Of a DNA stretch of 55,370 nt, positions 38,362 to 50,937 are shown one piece after another; within the stretch, counting starts at the first letter, position 1, and every line of letters begins with the position of its first letter. This stretch comes from Rhizaria sp. SCN 62-66. Lineage: Eukaryota > Rhizaria, unplaced. Location of the stretch: NCBI GenBank assembly GCA_001724265.1, contig MEDY01000317.1:1-55370 (forward strand). The letters are read 5' to 3'. The notes under the pieces are model-generated. The model had not been told where the DNA came from and made no database searches. It saw only the letters and a list, made by a program, of their open reading frames with translations. A program made the translations under genes and the position numbers.

Positions 38362-40931
38362 TTAGGTGTGGACGGCGCCGCGGGTGCCCCTGACCGTGGC
38401 AGCGGCCGCCGCAGCCGCCGCGGCGGCCGTGGCCGTGGCCGTCGTCGCCGCGGCCGCATCTGAGGGCGTGGCGGGCACCGACGGGGGCTGCGAGCCCCCG
38501 GACACGGATACAGCCACACCGGACCCCGAGGGGACAGCGGTCGCGGCAGGAGTGGCGGTCGCGGCGGAGGCCGAGGCCGGCGCAGCGGTGCGCAGAGCAA
38601 CCCCGCCGAAGCCGGCGCCGCTACTGCTGTTGCCGGCCGCGGCCGAGGGCGAGGCCAGCGCGGACTTGGGCGTCGCGGCGCTACTCACAGTGCCAGCGCC
38701 AGTGCCAGCGCCAGCGCTGGGCGCGGTGGCCGAGCCGGAGCTGGAGGTGCCCACGGTCAGCGGCCGCAGCGCCGCGAGCCCGGCCCCCGCCGCGGCGGCG
38801 CTGGCGCCGGCGGGCTTGAGCCCCCCCAGCGCTAGCGCGGCGGTCGCGAGTCCCGCCGAGGCGCCCGAGGCCGCGGGCGAGGACTCGGCTTTGGTCGCGG
38901 CGGCCGTGCTGGGGGCGGAGCCCGAGGCCGAGGCCGTGACGGCGCCGACCTCGAGCTTGACCGAAGCGCTGGCGCCGTCGTCAGTCATCGCGACGCCGGC
39001 GCCGCCGAAGCTGCCACTGCCACTGCTAGTGTTGCTGTTGGAGTTGGTGGCGGCGGCGGTGAAGAGCGCCCGCATGAGCACGGAGGCGACCTGGTCGGCC
39101 TTCTTGGCCAGGCCCGCGAGGCCGCCAGCCGCATTGGACTCCGTAGCGGCGTTGGCAGCGGCAGCGACAATGGAGGACTCGGCACCGCCGTCGGCGTCGG
39201 CGTCGGCGTCGGCGTCAGCGCCGGCGAGCGCGCTTGCGAGCTCACGCCCGAGCTTCGCGAGCTCGCTGCTGTCGTCGTTATGCGCGGCAGCAGCGTCGGC
39301 GTCGGTGTCGAGGTTCTCGAGATTTTCGTGGTCATCGCCCTCGTCGCCATCCTCGTCGCCGTCGTTGTCACCGGCGCTGGCGCTGGCGCTGCGCCCGCGG
39401 CCGCCGCGGCCACCCTTGGCGCTGCCGCCACGGCCGCCGCGGCCGCCAGCCTTGGCTATGTTAGCAGCAGTTGAGCGGGCGCGCGGTTGCTGCGCGGCAG
39501 AAAGGGCGGGACGCTTGGCCGCGGCGACAGATTGCGCCTGCTGTTGCGGCTGCTGCTGCTGAAGCATGGACAGCATCGTGTAGCAGAGCGAGAAACCCTG
39601 CACAAAGGCGTTGGCGCTGCTGCTGTTACCGGCATTGTTAGAACCGAGAGCAGACAGGAGCGACGCACAGCCGCCTTCAGCAGCGTTGCTGCCGCTGCCA
39701 CCGCTGTTGGTGGTGGCCTGGGGCCAGGGCGAGGCCGCGAGCGGCAGCGGCACCTGCTGCTGCATCAGCTGCAACAACTGCTGTTGCTGTTGCTGCTGCT
39801 GCTTGCTAGAACCGGCCGCAGTCACAGAGCCGAGCCGGTTGCCTGCCGCCGCGGCCGCCGCAGCCGCCGCGGCGGTGGTGCCAAGCCCGGTGAAGCCGCC
39901 GCCGAGCGCGCCCGCGGCGCCGTGGTGGCCGACCAGCGGCGGCGAGTTGAGGTACGACAGGAACGTCGACTGCGGCCCTCCGCCGGCAAGATGGCTGCCA
40001 GCGCCGCCACCGCCGCCCAGGGGGAAGGTGTGGCCCGAGATGACGATGCTGCCACCACCCGCGCCGCGGGGTTCGCCCTTGACGCCCCCGCCGTGCTGCT
40101 GGCCGTGGCCGTGTTGATGACTGCCCGCATTGCCGCCGCCACCCCCGCCCATGAGCGCCTCGATGCCGGTCAGCGCGGCCGAGGCGGCCCAGGACCCCAG
40201 CAGCGGCGACGCGTCGCTGTCGAGCCGCCCCGCGCCCGCGGCGCCCGCGCCCGCGAGCAGCCCCGCGGCCGAGGAGACTCCAAGCCTCCGGTCCGCGCCG
40301 GCGCCGGCGCCGGCGCCAGTACCAGCGCCGGCGCCGCTGGCGAGGGCGGCGGCCGCGGAGGCGGTGGCGGCGGCGATGGCGGCGGCCGAGGGCAGCGACG
40401 GCGACGACATGCCGCCGCCGGTGGCCGCGGAGGCGTTGTCTTGCTGCTGCTGCTGGTGGTGGCCGCCGTGGGCGGAGTGACCGTGGGCGGAGTGACCGTG
40501 GGCGTGGCCGTGAGCGCCGTGGCCGTGGCCGTGACCGTGGTGCAGTCCCAGCGCGCTGCCGGCGCTGTTGCTGTTGCTGTTGCTGGAGAGCGCGGTGTTG
40601 TTGTTGCGCAGCGCGGCGAAGAGCGTGTTGCTCATGGGCTCGAACAGCGGCGATCCGCGGGGGGCTGACGCGGCCAGGAGACCGCCCACGGTTGTCGTCG
40701 TCACTCCCGCCCCCGCGCCCGCGCCCGCGCCGCCCGCGGCGGTGCCGCTGCTGCTGCCGCCGGGGCCGCCGGGGCCAGAGCCCGCGCCCGCGGCGGCGGC
40801 GGCGGCTGCGGTGGCGGAGGAGGCCGTCAAGCCGGGGCGCGCGAAGATGTGGTGCGGCGAGTTGATGGGCGAGTTGCCGGGGGCCCCGCTGGCGCTGCCG
40901 CCGCCCTGAGAGGCCTTGCCTTCAGCACCTC

Positions 40932-40969
<38 letters not shown>

Positions 40970-43311
40970 GGGCCGCCCTGCTGCTGCTGCTGCGCGCTGC
41001 TGGCGTTGGCGCCGCCACCGCCGCCGCCGCCCATGTGCAGGCCGACGGGCGACGAGGGCCGCGTCCAGCGCATCGCGGGCGACGCGATCGACGGGAACGA
41101 CGACGCGTAGCCCGTCGCCGTCACCGACACGCCCAGCCCCGCGGTAACGCCAGCGCCGCTCGCGCCGCCGGCCGCGCTGGAGCTGGAGCTGGACGAGGCG
41201 GCGGCGGCGGAACGGAGCGCGGCCGCGGCGGCGCCGACCTTGCCAGTGGGCCCCACAGTCGCGCCAGGTCCCGCGGCCTGCGCGGGGCCGCCTGCGCCGC
41301 CGCGGCTGCCTGCGCCGCCGCCCGCGGCGCCCCCACCGGGGCCGCCGGCGGCTGCCGCGGCTGCCGCGGCCAGGTTAGACAGCGCGCCCCCGGCCGCGCC
41401 GCCGCCGCCACCGCTGTTAATGCTGCTGCTGTTGCTGTTGGCCGCCGCGGCCGAGGCCGAGGAGGTGGCGGCCTGGTTGAGCTGCAGCGAGTGGGCGAGC
41501 AGGGGCGCGGTGGCCGCCGTCGTGGCCGGGGTGCCCACGCCGACGCCCAGCGCACCGAGCCCGCCGCCGAGGCCGAGACTGAGGTTGGCGGCCTGGCGCT
41601 GCGCCAGCGACTGCGTGAAGGGGAAAGGGGACCCGGGGCCGCCGCTGTTGAGCCCGCTGCCGAGTCCGTGGCCGCCGGTCGCCGAAGACGAAGACGACGA
41701 CGAGGACGAGGACACGGTGGCGCTGCCGCTGCTGCCGCTGTTGTTGTTGTTCGCGGGGCCGATGGCGGCGGCGTACATGCCCGGCACGGCCGTGTGCGCC
41801 TGTGCCAGCGAGTGTGACAGCGCCCCATAGCCGCTGCCGCCGCTGTTGCTGTTGTTGTTGCCGTTGCCGCCGCCACCGCCGCCGCCGTGGTGGAGCTGCG
41901 AATGCGAGTAATAGTTGTCCAGCGCGTCGACGAAGCCGTTGCCGCCGCTGTCGCTGTTGCTGTTGTTGTTGCTGTTGCTGCCGTAGTGGCTGTGCGCCCC
42001 GTGATGGTGGTGCCCGTGGCCGTGGCCGTGCGCGTGACCGTGGGCGTGACCATGGGCGGCAGCGGCAGCGGCGGCGGCGGCGTGGTGGTGCTGCTGCTGC
42101 TGATGGGACGATGCCATCATCCCCGGGTAAAAGGGGAACTGCGAATGGCCGAACGCGTGCGGGTGATGACCCAGCGCCGCAGCAGCCGCGGCCGCCGCGG
42201 CCGCAGCCGCCGCAGGGTCTGCCTTGACCAGGTCTTTCATCTGCCGCTTGCGACAGGCGGCGCAGCAACAGAGCCCGCGGCAGGCGGGACACTTCCAGCC
42301 GGCCACGGCGTCGCCGACGGGCCGGCGCTCCTTGTAGAACTTCTTCAGGCAGTGGTCGCAGTACTTCTTGCGGCACAGCGTCGCCGACGTCTTGCTCTTC
42401 TTGTTCGTGGCGTTGGAGCAGAAGGAGAGATCGGGCGTTGAGCGGCGCGACTTGCACTGGTGGCACGACGAGCCGCCCGAGGCGTCCGCAGCCAGCAGCG
42501 CAGCGGACTTGCGCTTGACGCGGCGCGAGCGGCCGTCGAGCAGCCCGCCGTCGCCGTCGCCGTCGCCGCCGCCGGCCCCGCCTGCGCCGCCGCCACCGCC
42601 GCCTGCGCCGCCGTCCCCGTCGCCGTCACCGCCGTCATCGTCGTCGTCATCGTCGCCGCCGTCGCCGTCGCCGCCATCGCCTGGGACGCCGTCGTCGTCA
42701 TCGAACTCGTCAAGCCCGCCGCCAACAGGGGCGCCGCCCTGCTGCTGCTGCTGATGCTGCGCGTGCGCGTGTGCGTGCGCGTGGGCCGAGTGCGAGTGCG
42801 CGTGCTGCTGCTGCTGCAAGAGCTGCTGCTGATACTGCTGGTAGTAGGCCATGTACACCGCCTGCGAGTACGCCGCGGGCTGCTGGCCGCCAGCGCCGCC
42901 GCCGCCGGCAGCAGCAGGGCCGGCGCCAGCGCCAGAGCTGGTGGTGGTGGTGTTGGTGGCGCTGGCGCTAGCAGCCGCGACGTCGGCTGCGGCAGCGGCG
43001 GGCGCGGGCGCGGGCGCGGGGCCGGAGGCCGAGGCGGGCAGCTGGGCGTCTGCATCCGCGTCGGCCGCTGCGGCGGCGGCGCCGCTGCTCTGGGGCCCCG
43101 CGAGCCTGGCCTTCTTGATCGTGGCCATGGCGGCCGCGTCGTTCTCGGCGTTGTTGGCGTCGCTGGCGGCGGCGACGGGCGCGGTGGGGGAGCCCGTGGC
43201 GCTGGTGTCCCGCGACTGCGACTGTGAGCCGCGCGCCTGGAGGATGGACATGCCGGTCATCGGGTTGCTGCCGTTGCCGCTGTCAGAGGCGGCAGAGGCA
43301 GGGGCGCTCAT
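38362..43311 (-). CDS. Giant low-complexity protein with a CDCA7-type zinc finger (zf-4CXXC_R1)
   Basis: 1649 residues, single exon, ATG at 43311, TAA at the 5'-most bases of the span. The only conserved domain, at about residues 283-355, reads CHQCKSRRSTPDLSFC, a spacer, KKYCDHCLKKFYKERR, WKCPACRGLCCCAACRKR. This Cys pattern (CxxC pairs ending WxCPxCRGxCxCxxCRKR) is the zf-4CXXC_R1 domain of CDCA7/CDCA7L, which in animals and plants bind hemimethylated DNA and bring the HELLS/DDM1 remodeller to chromatin. A basic RRVKRKS stretch just before it could be a nuclear localisation signal. Everything else is homopolymer: Gln, His (AHGHGHGHHHH), Ala, Gly, Ser/Asn and acidic Asp/Glu runs. Known CDCA7 proteins are 370-450 residues. 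Some plant and fungal proteins use the same finger for other nuclear roles, so orthology is open. Confidence 0.75.
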
Positions 43312-44960
43312 TCGAGGGAGTCTTGGAGAAGATGGCCACGAAGAAGATTATTGCTGCTGGGAGGGCTCAGAGAGAGATAAAGAGCACAAGAGCAAGATTA
43401 GGGAAAAGACAGGGAATGACTGTGCAGTACTGCTGCTGCTGTTGCTGCTGCTGTTGCTGCGGGTGCGGTTGCGGTTGCGGGTGCGGTCACTCGGAGCAAA
43501 GCTCGGAGAAGTGAGCGAGCGAGTGGGTGGGGGCGCACACAGACAGGAGGGGAAAAGCCAAGGGAGCGGAGAAAAGGCACTGAACACCCAAGAGCTAAAG
43601 CGAGAGAACAAGGAGGGCCAGGGAACGAGGGTGTCGGAAAAAAAGCGCAAGATGAGGATATGAGAGGGAACAGGCAGGAGTCGTGAGGGAATGCGATGGG
43701 CTACAGATGAGAGTGAGCGTGCGCCAGAAGGAATGCAGATTGTTTCACGCGATAGACAAACTTGAGCGACAAAACACTTAAAAATACAGAAACTTCAAGA
43801 CAGAAAGCAGCAAGAGACGTTGCATATTCGCCGACAGAACCCTTTTGTGGCACCGAACGGCGACTCGGAAAATGCATCGATGAAGAGGGGTGACTGTGGG
43901 CACAGCTTTGGAGAGTTCTTGCGACCTCAAGCCAAGAGCTACATCACCAAGCGCAGCGGAACTCGACTTGTGAGGCAGTGACGGCATCCGATGTGCCGTC
44001 ATAGTCGCGGGCCCAAACTGGCTTGGTGCTGGGGGCACGCGACCTAGGTCAGCACCCGGTTTCCAAGAGGTGTGCGATGGATTTGTGAAGATTGAACCTT
44101 TCGCGCCAGAACTCATGCACTCCACTTTAAGAGATAAAGTTGAAGTAAGCCCAAGTCGAAGCATATTATGTCAATCACACGTCTCTTTTGCGTGCTTCTC
44201 CAAGCCACACGTAGCGGAAATATCAACCCCGCCTCCGATTTCTCTCTATCCTTCTCCGTCAAGCCGGGTCAGGATCAGCTCACGGTCACTTCACATTGTT
44301 GGCCTGCAAACGGCTCTAACAAGTCGTACTGAGGCCAAAACAGCATCAATCGCAGAAATAGCGGCATTGTCATGATAGAGTGGTTGGGCGTGTATCTATT
44401 GTAATATACTGTATTTATCTCAATATCTTGTGTGGGGTCCCGGGGTGCTTCGCAGAGCCCTGCGACTGCGTATGTAACCAGTCGCAGAAGACTCATATCT
44501 TCCTGCCTCTCGTGATGGTGGTCTTATTTGTTGGGTATTATATCAAATTTTTCAATTATATTGTCTTGCATTCACAACAACAAAACAGCAACAAACCATA
44601 TGAGTCGTTGCTGCCATACTGTTATCTCGCAAAGCCAACTTACATGCAACATGATTGATGATTACGTACATGCTCCAGGCTTAGTTAGCTTCACGTTTTT
44701 AAAAGCTCAACGCAAGGCGCTATGCACACGATCTACATATTACATGGCATGGCGCTTCACGTGTTGCATTTTAGACACACACACATTCACACACATCCGT
44801 TTGTTGTTGTGTTTGTTTGTGTGCTTTGTCTTGTCGTGCTCAAGATGGAAGTGAGGCTGTTATTTGCTCTGCACCTTTGAACACCAATGATTAGCTTAGC
44901 TTAGTTAATCTTAGCTTTAGCTATGACTCAAAGAGCGTTTTCCGCTCTCAGGCCAATGCT
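43312..44960. other. Long spacer upstream of the CDCA7-like gene
   Basis: The first 400 nt are the purine-rich leader side of the CDCA7-like gene, with a CTG/TTG repeat at about 43429-43460 passing into GGTTGC-type units to 43490. From about 44350 it is AT-rich, with TTAGC units near 44892-44920. No gene was recognised. Confidence 0.45.
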
Positions 44961-47199
44961 TTAGCGGCGCTGGGCGCCGCCGCCGCCGCGCGTCCAGGCG
45001 GGGTTGAGACCGCTCCAGAGCTGCGCGTCCTTCTTGAAGGTCATCGTGGCCGTGTTATAGAGCGCGGCGACGGCGATGAAGACGAGCGCAAGCGAGGTCC
45101 ACAGCACGATCTGGTAGTGCACCACGGTCTCGGTCGCCTGGGCGGGCCAAGGCAGGATCGAGGCCTTGACGCCAGCGGAGGCCGAGGCGGCGCCGGCGGC
45201 CGAGACGGACACGGACGAGTCGAGCTCGATGAACACGTTGGCGAACGTGGCCTCGCCGTTCGCGCCAGCGACAGCGGGGGCGGAGGCGGCGAGGCGGCGG
45301 GCGAGGCCGCCGACGGCAGCGCGCTCGGCGTTGCCGAGCTTGGCGACGGCCTCGGCAACGCAGTGAGCGCGCGCGGAGGGCACGGCGGCGGCCACGGCGG
45401 CGGCGACGCGCGCGCACGCCTCGGGCGCGGCCAGCGCGGCGGGAGACGCGAAGAGCGAGGGGAAGGCGGCCGTGTTGACGGGCTGGCCCTTGAGCGCCTC
45501 GGCCACGGCCGCCTCGACGGCGGCGCGCTGAGTCTCGGTGAAGGCGGGCGCGGCGGCGGGCGTGCCCAGCAGCAGCGCGGATACGGTGAGCGCGTCGCCG
45601 TACGCGGCCGAGGCGGCGTTGCGGAGGTCGCCGAAGACGGCGTCGACGAGGCGCGCCGCGACGGCGTAGAGGGGCGAGTCGGTGCCGTCGCGGAGGGCGA
45701 TGGGCTTAAGGCCCACGACGGCGGCGGAGAACATGTCGGGCGCGTTGTCAGCGCGCAAGGACGCGAAGGCGTCGCCGGAGAGCGCGGTCGTCAGCGCAGC
45801 CTTGACCGCGGCGAGCTCGTTGACGAGAGCAGCCTAGAGTGCGGGGAGCAAAAAGAAGAGGATGAGGAGAGAAAGATAAGAGTTTGTTTTTGGGGAGATA
45901 TATGACATGTTAAAAAATTTCCCAATTCAAAGTTCAGACCCTACAGAGTGAGAGGCTGTGATAATTGTTATCTCCGCTTTAAGACGTAAATCTGACGTAC
46001 CTGGAGGGGGTCCGCGAGGTCGAGCTGGGGGATGGAGGGCTCGCCGACGAACTTGACCGACACGAGCATGGAGCCCTGCTCGGCATCGCGCGTGAGGCGG
46101 GCCAGCGGGGACGAAAGCACAGAGACGGGGTCGGCCATCGCGGCCTCAGTGGCGGCGATGAGCGCGTTGGCCGTCAGCGCGTTGCTGGCGGCGGAGAACT
46201 TGCGCGCAGAGTAGTCAGTGTAGCGCGCAGTGCCCGCAGCCGCGTCGGCGGCGATGGTCGCCACATTCCAGTTCTGCGTGTTGAGCGCGGACTCGTCGTC
46301 GCTGGTGCCGAACGAGGCGGCCAGCTCGGGGTGCAGGCCGAGCGAGTTGGCGAGCTTCTCGTTGCCGGAGACGGCGACCTGGAGCGAGCGGCCGTCGAAC
46401 GACTGCGCAAGGCGGTCCGCCACGGACGCCACGGCGGGCGCGGCGGCGGGCGCGGCCGTCATCGCGGACACGACGTCGCCCTGCTGCGGGGACGCGGCCC
46501 AGGAGCAGGCCGTGACGCCGTGCACGCGGGGGGTCACGCCGCGCACAGCCGTGTTAAGCAGCGCCAGCGGCGAGGCCAGCGCGGCCGAGGCCGGCGTCGA
46601 GACACGGGCGCCCAGCGAGATGGCTGAGTTGGAGAGCGTCGAGAGCACGGGCATGTGGCCCTCGTTGAGCGCAGTGACGCCCGCAGAGTGCACCGTGAAG
46701 AGCAGCGCGGCCTTAGAGAGCTTGGCGCCGGCCTGCGCGGGCGCGAAGTCGGGGTTCGGCGCGGCGACGCCCAGCGCGTGCGAAAGCACGTCGGCGACGT
46801 TGGCGGCGTTAACGGGCGTGCCCGAGAGGTCCGCGAGCGCCGGGGAGGTCTTGTGCGCAACGAAGTAGGCGTCCGAGGCGGTCGCAGCGGCGTCGGAGTT
46901 TGTGATCAGGAGGTTGCCGCCGCGGGGGTACGCGGAGGCGGCAACGACGGACAGGGCAGAGGGCTCTGCAAGGGGAAAGATAAACAGAAGCAAATGAAGA
47001 AGGAAGTAAGGTTGGTGAGGTCAGAGCGCGCAGTTTTAAGGCAACGGAACGGCCTTCTCAGGCGGCGGCCGGGCTAACCACAGTTACAGGGCCTAGGGCA
47101 GAGAGGGTAGTTGGGACGGATTTGGGACGTACCGGCGACGTCAGTCGCGCACGCAGCTCCGGCAACAAGGGCCAGGAGAGCAACACACGCGGTCTTCAT
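44961..47199 (-). CDS. Type I membrane protein, C-terminus resembling V-ATPase accessory protein ATP6AP2 (three exons)
   Basis: 634 residues from exons 47133-47199, 46001-46965 and 44961-45833; donors are GTACGT and both joins keep frame. Exon 1 is a signal peptide (MKTACVALLALVAGAACA). A long lumenal region, Ala/Ser/Val-rich with few charged clusters, resembles no domain I can name. Near the C-terminus HYQIVLWTSLALVFIAVAAL is the only strong transmembrane helix, followed by YNTATMTFKKDAQLWSGL. In ATP6AP2 (renin receptor) and its protist relatives, an LW-containing helix is followed by a short YNIWNMDPGxDSxxY-type tail; the similarity here is positional and weak. If correct, it would aid V-ATPase assembly in the endomembrane system. 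Otherwise it is an uncharacterised type I membrane protein. Confidence 0.6.
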
Positions 47200-47703
47200 T
47201 GGACTGTGCGAGCTGCAGGCGCAAGGGGAGGCGACAAAGCGGACACAAAGGTGGGGCGAGGTGAGCGTCATCCTGTCAGCAAATTCGCGTTGTAAAGTAA
47301 AGTGCGGATTTTGCACAGCAAGGCAACGGTCCATGCACAAAAAAAAGACATCCCACATAGAAAAACTATCCATCAATCTCGATATAAAAACACAAAGTAG
47401 CATACGCACATCTCGACCCAGTGATGTCTATATTCGTCTCGCCCCACAGCTCGAGGGCCTCGTCGGTCTAGAGCGACGGAGGCTGGACCGACCGGCAGGC
47501 CGACTGTGCAGTCAGACTGGTGACTGGACCGAGTCGGTTGACTGGGCAGGAAAGCAAGCCGCATGAGCTCGCAGTTGAGATCTGTCGAGATGATTTGTGA
47601 GTTTGTTTCGGACGTGAATAGTGCATTGCGCGCATTTCTGGACTGCCTTCGTCGTGCTCATTTTTACTTTCTTTTTTCATTTGTTGCGTCGCTCAACTAG
47701 GAC
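47200..47703. other. Divergent intergenic region, possible 5'-UTR intron of the mL53 gene
   Basis: Directly before the mL53 ATG is a T-rich tract ending CTCAACTAG (a strong acceptor). A GTGAGT at about 47599-47604 could be its donor, placing a short intron in the leader. Using the upstream ATG would give an immediate stop, so the join is only compatible with an untranslated exon. Confidence 0.35.
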
Positions 47704-48394
47704 ATGAACGGCCTTTCCCACCGTCTGCGCCCGTCCTTCGGCCTGGTCAAGAGCATGAAGGTTGGCTTCTACGCCCTCGACAGCACCTGCGTCGGCCTGC
47801 GGTATGTTCTATCCCCTCGTAACACTTCTGCGACTTTCTTGTAATGATTTCTTATATCCTCATGTACCCATTGTGGAGGTTTTATTAGCCGTCAGGGGGC
47901 GCGTTCCCGATGTCTTCGGACCCAAGGTTTTCTTGGCTGGGATAACGTGCGATCCAATGCCCTGTGCGGTCAGTACGCCTCCTAGATTCTTTGTTTTCTC
48001 TTTTCCATCTTTCTTTACCCACTTTTCTATTGTGCTATTCCAGTTATATCTCCATGTCCACTCGTTTGTGCCTCACTTTCCTCCCATTAAACCACGATTC
48101 TCTTTCTCTTGCCTCTTTGCGTATCCGGTCTACAGCTCCCTGCTTAACCTTGCTGCGACTCCTTCGATGAAGAAGACGAACCCCAAGGTGGAGGTTTCTC
48201 ACGAGCTCTTCCAGAAGCCCTCCGAGTCGTTCGTCGAGTTCAAGATGCTCGACGACTCGGTCGTCCGCTTTAACGGCACCCATCTCAAGCTCCCTGAGCT
48301 CTGGGACAAGATGGTCTTCGTCAACGCTGAGGTCAGCAAGAAGGGCATTGCCTCCGACGCAGAGAAGCAGATGATCAAGGAAATCGACATGTAA
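47704..48394 (+). CDS. Mitochondrial large-subunit ribosomal protein mL53-like (two exons)
   Basis: 118 residues from exons 47704-47801 and 48136-48394 (334-nt intron, donor GTATGT, split Arg codon). It reads LVKSMKVGFYALDSTCVGLR, then LLNLAATPSMKKTNPKVEVS, FVEFKMLDDSVVRFNGTHLK, ELWDKM. This follows mL53 (MRPL53; yeast MRPL44) in order: VK.V.V.F..F......R.FL, a KxxxTN strand, V.V.F.DG....RG.HLT..E. The fold is a thioredoxin-like L51/S25 type without redox cysteines. mL53 sits at the L7/L12 stalk side of the mitoribosome. A classic presequence is not obvious, which is usual for this protein. The call rests on pattern and length. Confidence 0.6.
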
Positions 48395-49073
48395 AAGAGC
48401 AGAACACACAAAACACAGTTCTCAGCTCAGCATTCTCACTCACGAACAGCGTATCGCTTTCTTGTTTGCTTTGCTCGCCTCGACATAGTTTGCTCCCTGT
48501 CTTTATTTCTTTCATCAGCATTCATATAACTTATTGAGCGAGATATGGTAGCATTCAGTCTTTGCGGCAAATGCTAACAATCATCGCTCGACCCACCCCG
48601 TTACGTAGTTTTCACAAGAGTTGTTTCGTTTACCCGGCCCTTTTTTTCGGTGCCGCAGTTGCAATTGCAATGCGATACTTCAACTTGGAGGTGCCCTATG
48701 CTTTCTGCACTGCTTGGTTTCTCTATCAGCACTGCACACGCCACGTGCAGCAACTCTTTTCTCCATAGATACATCCCATTTTTTCAGCCTTAGCATTTGT
48801 CACTGCGGAAGTTCGGGTGCTGCATCCGTGAAGCGATGGCAATAACAATAGCTTCCTTGTATTCACATCTTCACAACGACTCCTTGCAAATACTTGTACG
48901 TACATACTAAACTGTTTAAAAAAAGAGCCAAATATCACAGTTAAATAACAAATTCACTCGCACACACTACATTGACGTTCACGTCACCAACATTATCGAT
49001 CACACAAGCACCCATAGGCACCCACAACAAGCAGACCCCGCAAGTGTTCCATGCATTCCCTGCATTGCGCTGC
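48395..49073. other. Convergent spacer, nothing recognised
   Basis: Holds the 3' ends of the mL53 and LicD-like genes. A 68-codon frame at 48562 lacks the codon bias of true genes here. Confidence 0.45.
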
Positions 49074-50594
49074 TCAGAAGGGCCACCAGCGCGCGCTGAA
49101 GATGTTGTGTGTGCAGTCGCCCTTAAAGGTGAGCTTCTGCATGTACGACTGGCCGTACTCGCCGCGCATGAGGTAGTGCGCCTGGTACGGCACGTTGACC
49201 TGCACGCCGGCCCAGGGCACGAGCTGCAGGGGGAAGATCGAGTCCCAGGGCCGGCGGTAGAACTTGAAATCGCTCTGCGCGCCGACCACGTACACGCGAC
49301 CGTCCTGGAAATATCAGAAACATAGGATACAAAACGTTGAATAGATGAGTGAGTGAAAAAGCAAAGGCAGTATTGATACAAACAACATGCATACATATAT
49401 CCAAATATAAGCTAAAAAGCAAAGAAATCTCGCGAGAGGTCGCGAGTAGTGTTCTTCCGTGTTGCGTTGCAGCTGAATTGTTGAGTTGCGTCGATTTGAG
49501 TCCGCGTACCTCGGGGTCTGTCTGCTTGTCCCAGAACCAGATGTCGACGTGAGGACCCTGCGCGCCGACCTTGTTCATAATCTGGATGAGACCGCGCGCC
49601 TTGCTGTAGGTTGCGTGCGTGTGGCCCGCCTCGGTCGAGAACATTGCCACGATGCGCATTGCTTCGGCGTCACCCGGGTGCACCATCGAGTAGTCCGTGT
49701 CGTGGTCCCAGGGGTTGATGGTACCCAGGCGCAGCACCTCCAGCAGCGTCGCGCTCTCCGCCCAGAACGGGATGTTGTTCGCCACCAGGACGCCAGTCGC
49801 GAAGCGGGAAATGCTGTGCGGGTAAGAGACGGGTAAATAAGACAAAGCAATGGAAGCGACGAAGGCAACGGAGGCGAGAGCAGAGAGAGGAGAGATGAGC
49901 AGGAATACATCTGTAAGAGACACGAGGCAACATGTGTATACCACATTTTAAAGACAACATGTAGTTTTCGCGATACGCCAATGATAATACAGATGTAGAG
50001 ATGTTCGAGCTTTGACGTACTCGACGGTGGTATCGAAGTATTTCGTGCTGACGGCGCAGCGGAAGACGTAGTAGTAGATCTCAAACGTGAAGGCCAGCGC
50101 GCCGTTGATGGAGCAGAGGATTATCATGAAGCGGATCCAGCGGCGGCGCTTAGCCAGGTCAACCGTCTGGGTAGAAGAGGGACAAAACAGACATAAAAGT
50201 GGGGTTTGTGAGTGATTCATGCAATCATAAGGTACATTAGCGCGTATAACAAAGATATACATGCTTAGTCACAGTATATTCGCGATCAGACACAATTTGA
50301 GCACGAAAGAGCGTTCAATCAGCGCACACCGCGAAGTTGCGAGGCAGGAAGACGAACCTTCGAGAAGCGGGGCCAGTAGATAAGCGCGCCGAGGACGGTC
50401 AGGAACACGCACAGCGTGGGCATAAAAATGTTCTGGTCATGCCAGGCCTGCGCAGAGAGATGGCAAATGAAGCAAGTGATGTCAAGAGGTTAGAAGACAA
50501 TGTGAGGCGAGAGTCAACAACAGAACGTGGTGCGGTGTGCGGAGGGACATGAAAAAAAGCGCTACCTGAGCGTAGGTCGTACCTTGATACCCAT
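49074..50594 (-). CDS. LicD/fukutin-family phosphotransferase-like type II membrane protein (five exons)
   Basis: 260 residues from exons 50583-50594, 50358-50447, 50021-50166, 49510-49813 and 49074-49304; all four joins keep frame. Exon 1 holds only MGIK, so the start is the least certain part. Hydrophobic segments NIFMPTLCVFLTVLGALIYW and FMIILCSINGALAFTFEIYY anchor the N-terminus. The catalytic region reads VLVANNIPFWAESATLLEVL then RLGTINPWDHDTDYSM, matching the LicD/fukutin/FKRP motif (yw...GTLLG..R.g.iIPWDhDvD), with the DxD-like metal-binding acids kept. The C-terminus has FYRRPWDSIFPLQLVPWAGV and a Cys near WWPF. Known members transfer phosphorylcholine or ribitol phosphate to glycans, in animals in the Golgi. 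The acceptor here is unknown. Confidence 0.72.
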
Positions 50595-50937
50595 GTTTTA
50601 AGTGATAAAGTATCTTTGTAACGTTGTTTCGAGATGAGCAGGTCTGGGATGTACTGACGGTCGTTTGACGGAGAACGAAGTTGTTTCTTTCAAGCTGCTA
50701 TCGCCTCCCCTGTCGAGTCCTCTCAGAACGTATAAGCTTGGTTTCCTAACTTGATCATTGATCGACTCTTAAACACAGATTTTCGAATCAAACATTGTCT
50801 TATTCGGATTTAAACCTAACAATATGTATTTCTTCTTTTCTGTATCTTTCTATCCTCTTTAGTTCGCGCTCTACACCCGCTTTCGTGCCCTACCACTGAT
50901 CGTTACTCGCACCAGCGCCCGCGCCCTGTTGCTCCCC
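50595..50937. other. Divergent intergenic region
   Basis: Short, AT-rich region that must hold the promoters of the LicD-like and Fuzzy-like genes. No motif called. Confidence 0.45.

Noticed and set aside
42600-43060. Gly-rich and acidic repeats considered as a possible minisatellite or mobile element
   Set aside because: They keep the reading frame of the CDCA7-like protein and have no terminal repeats or transposase.
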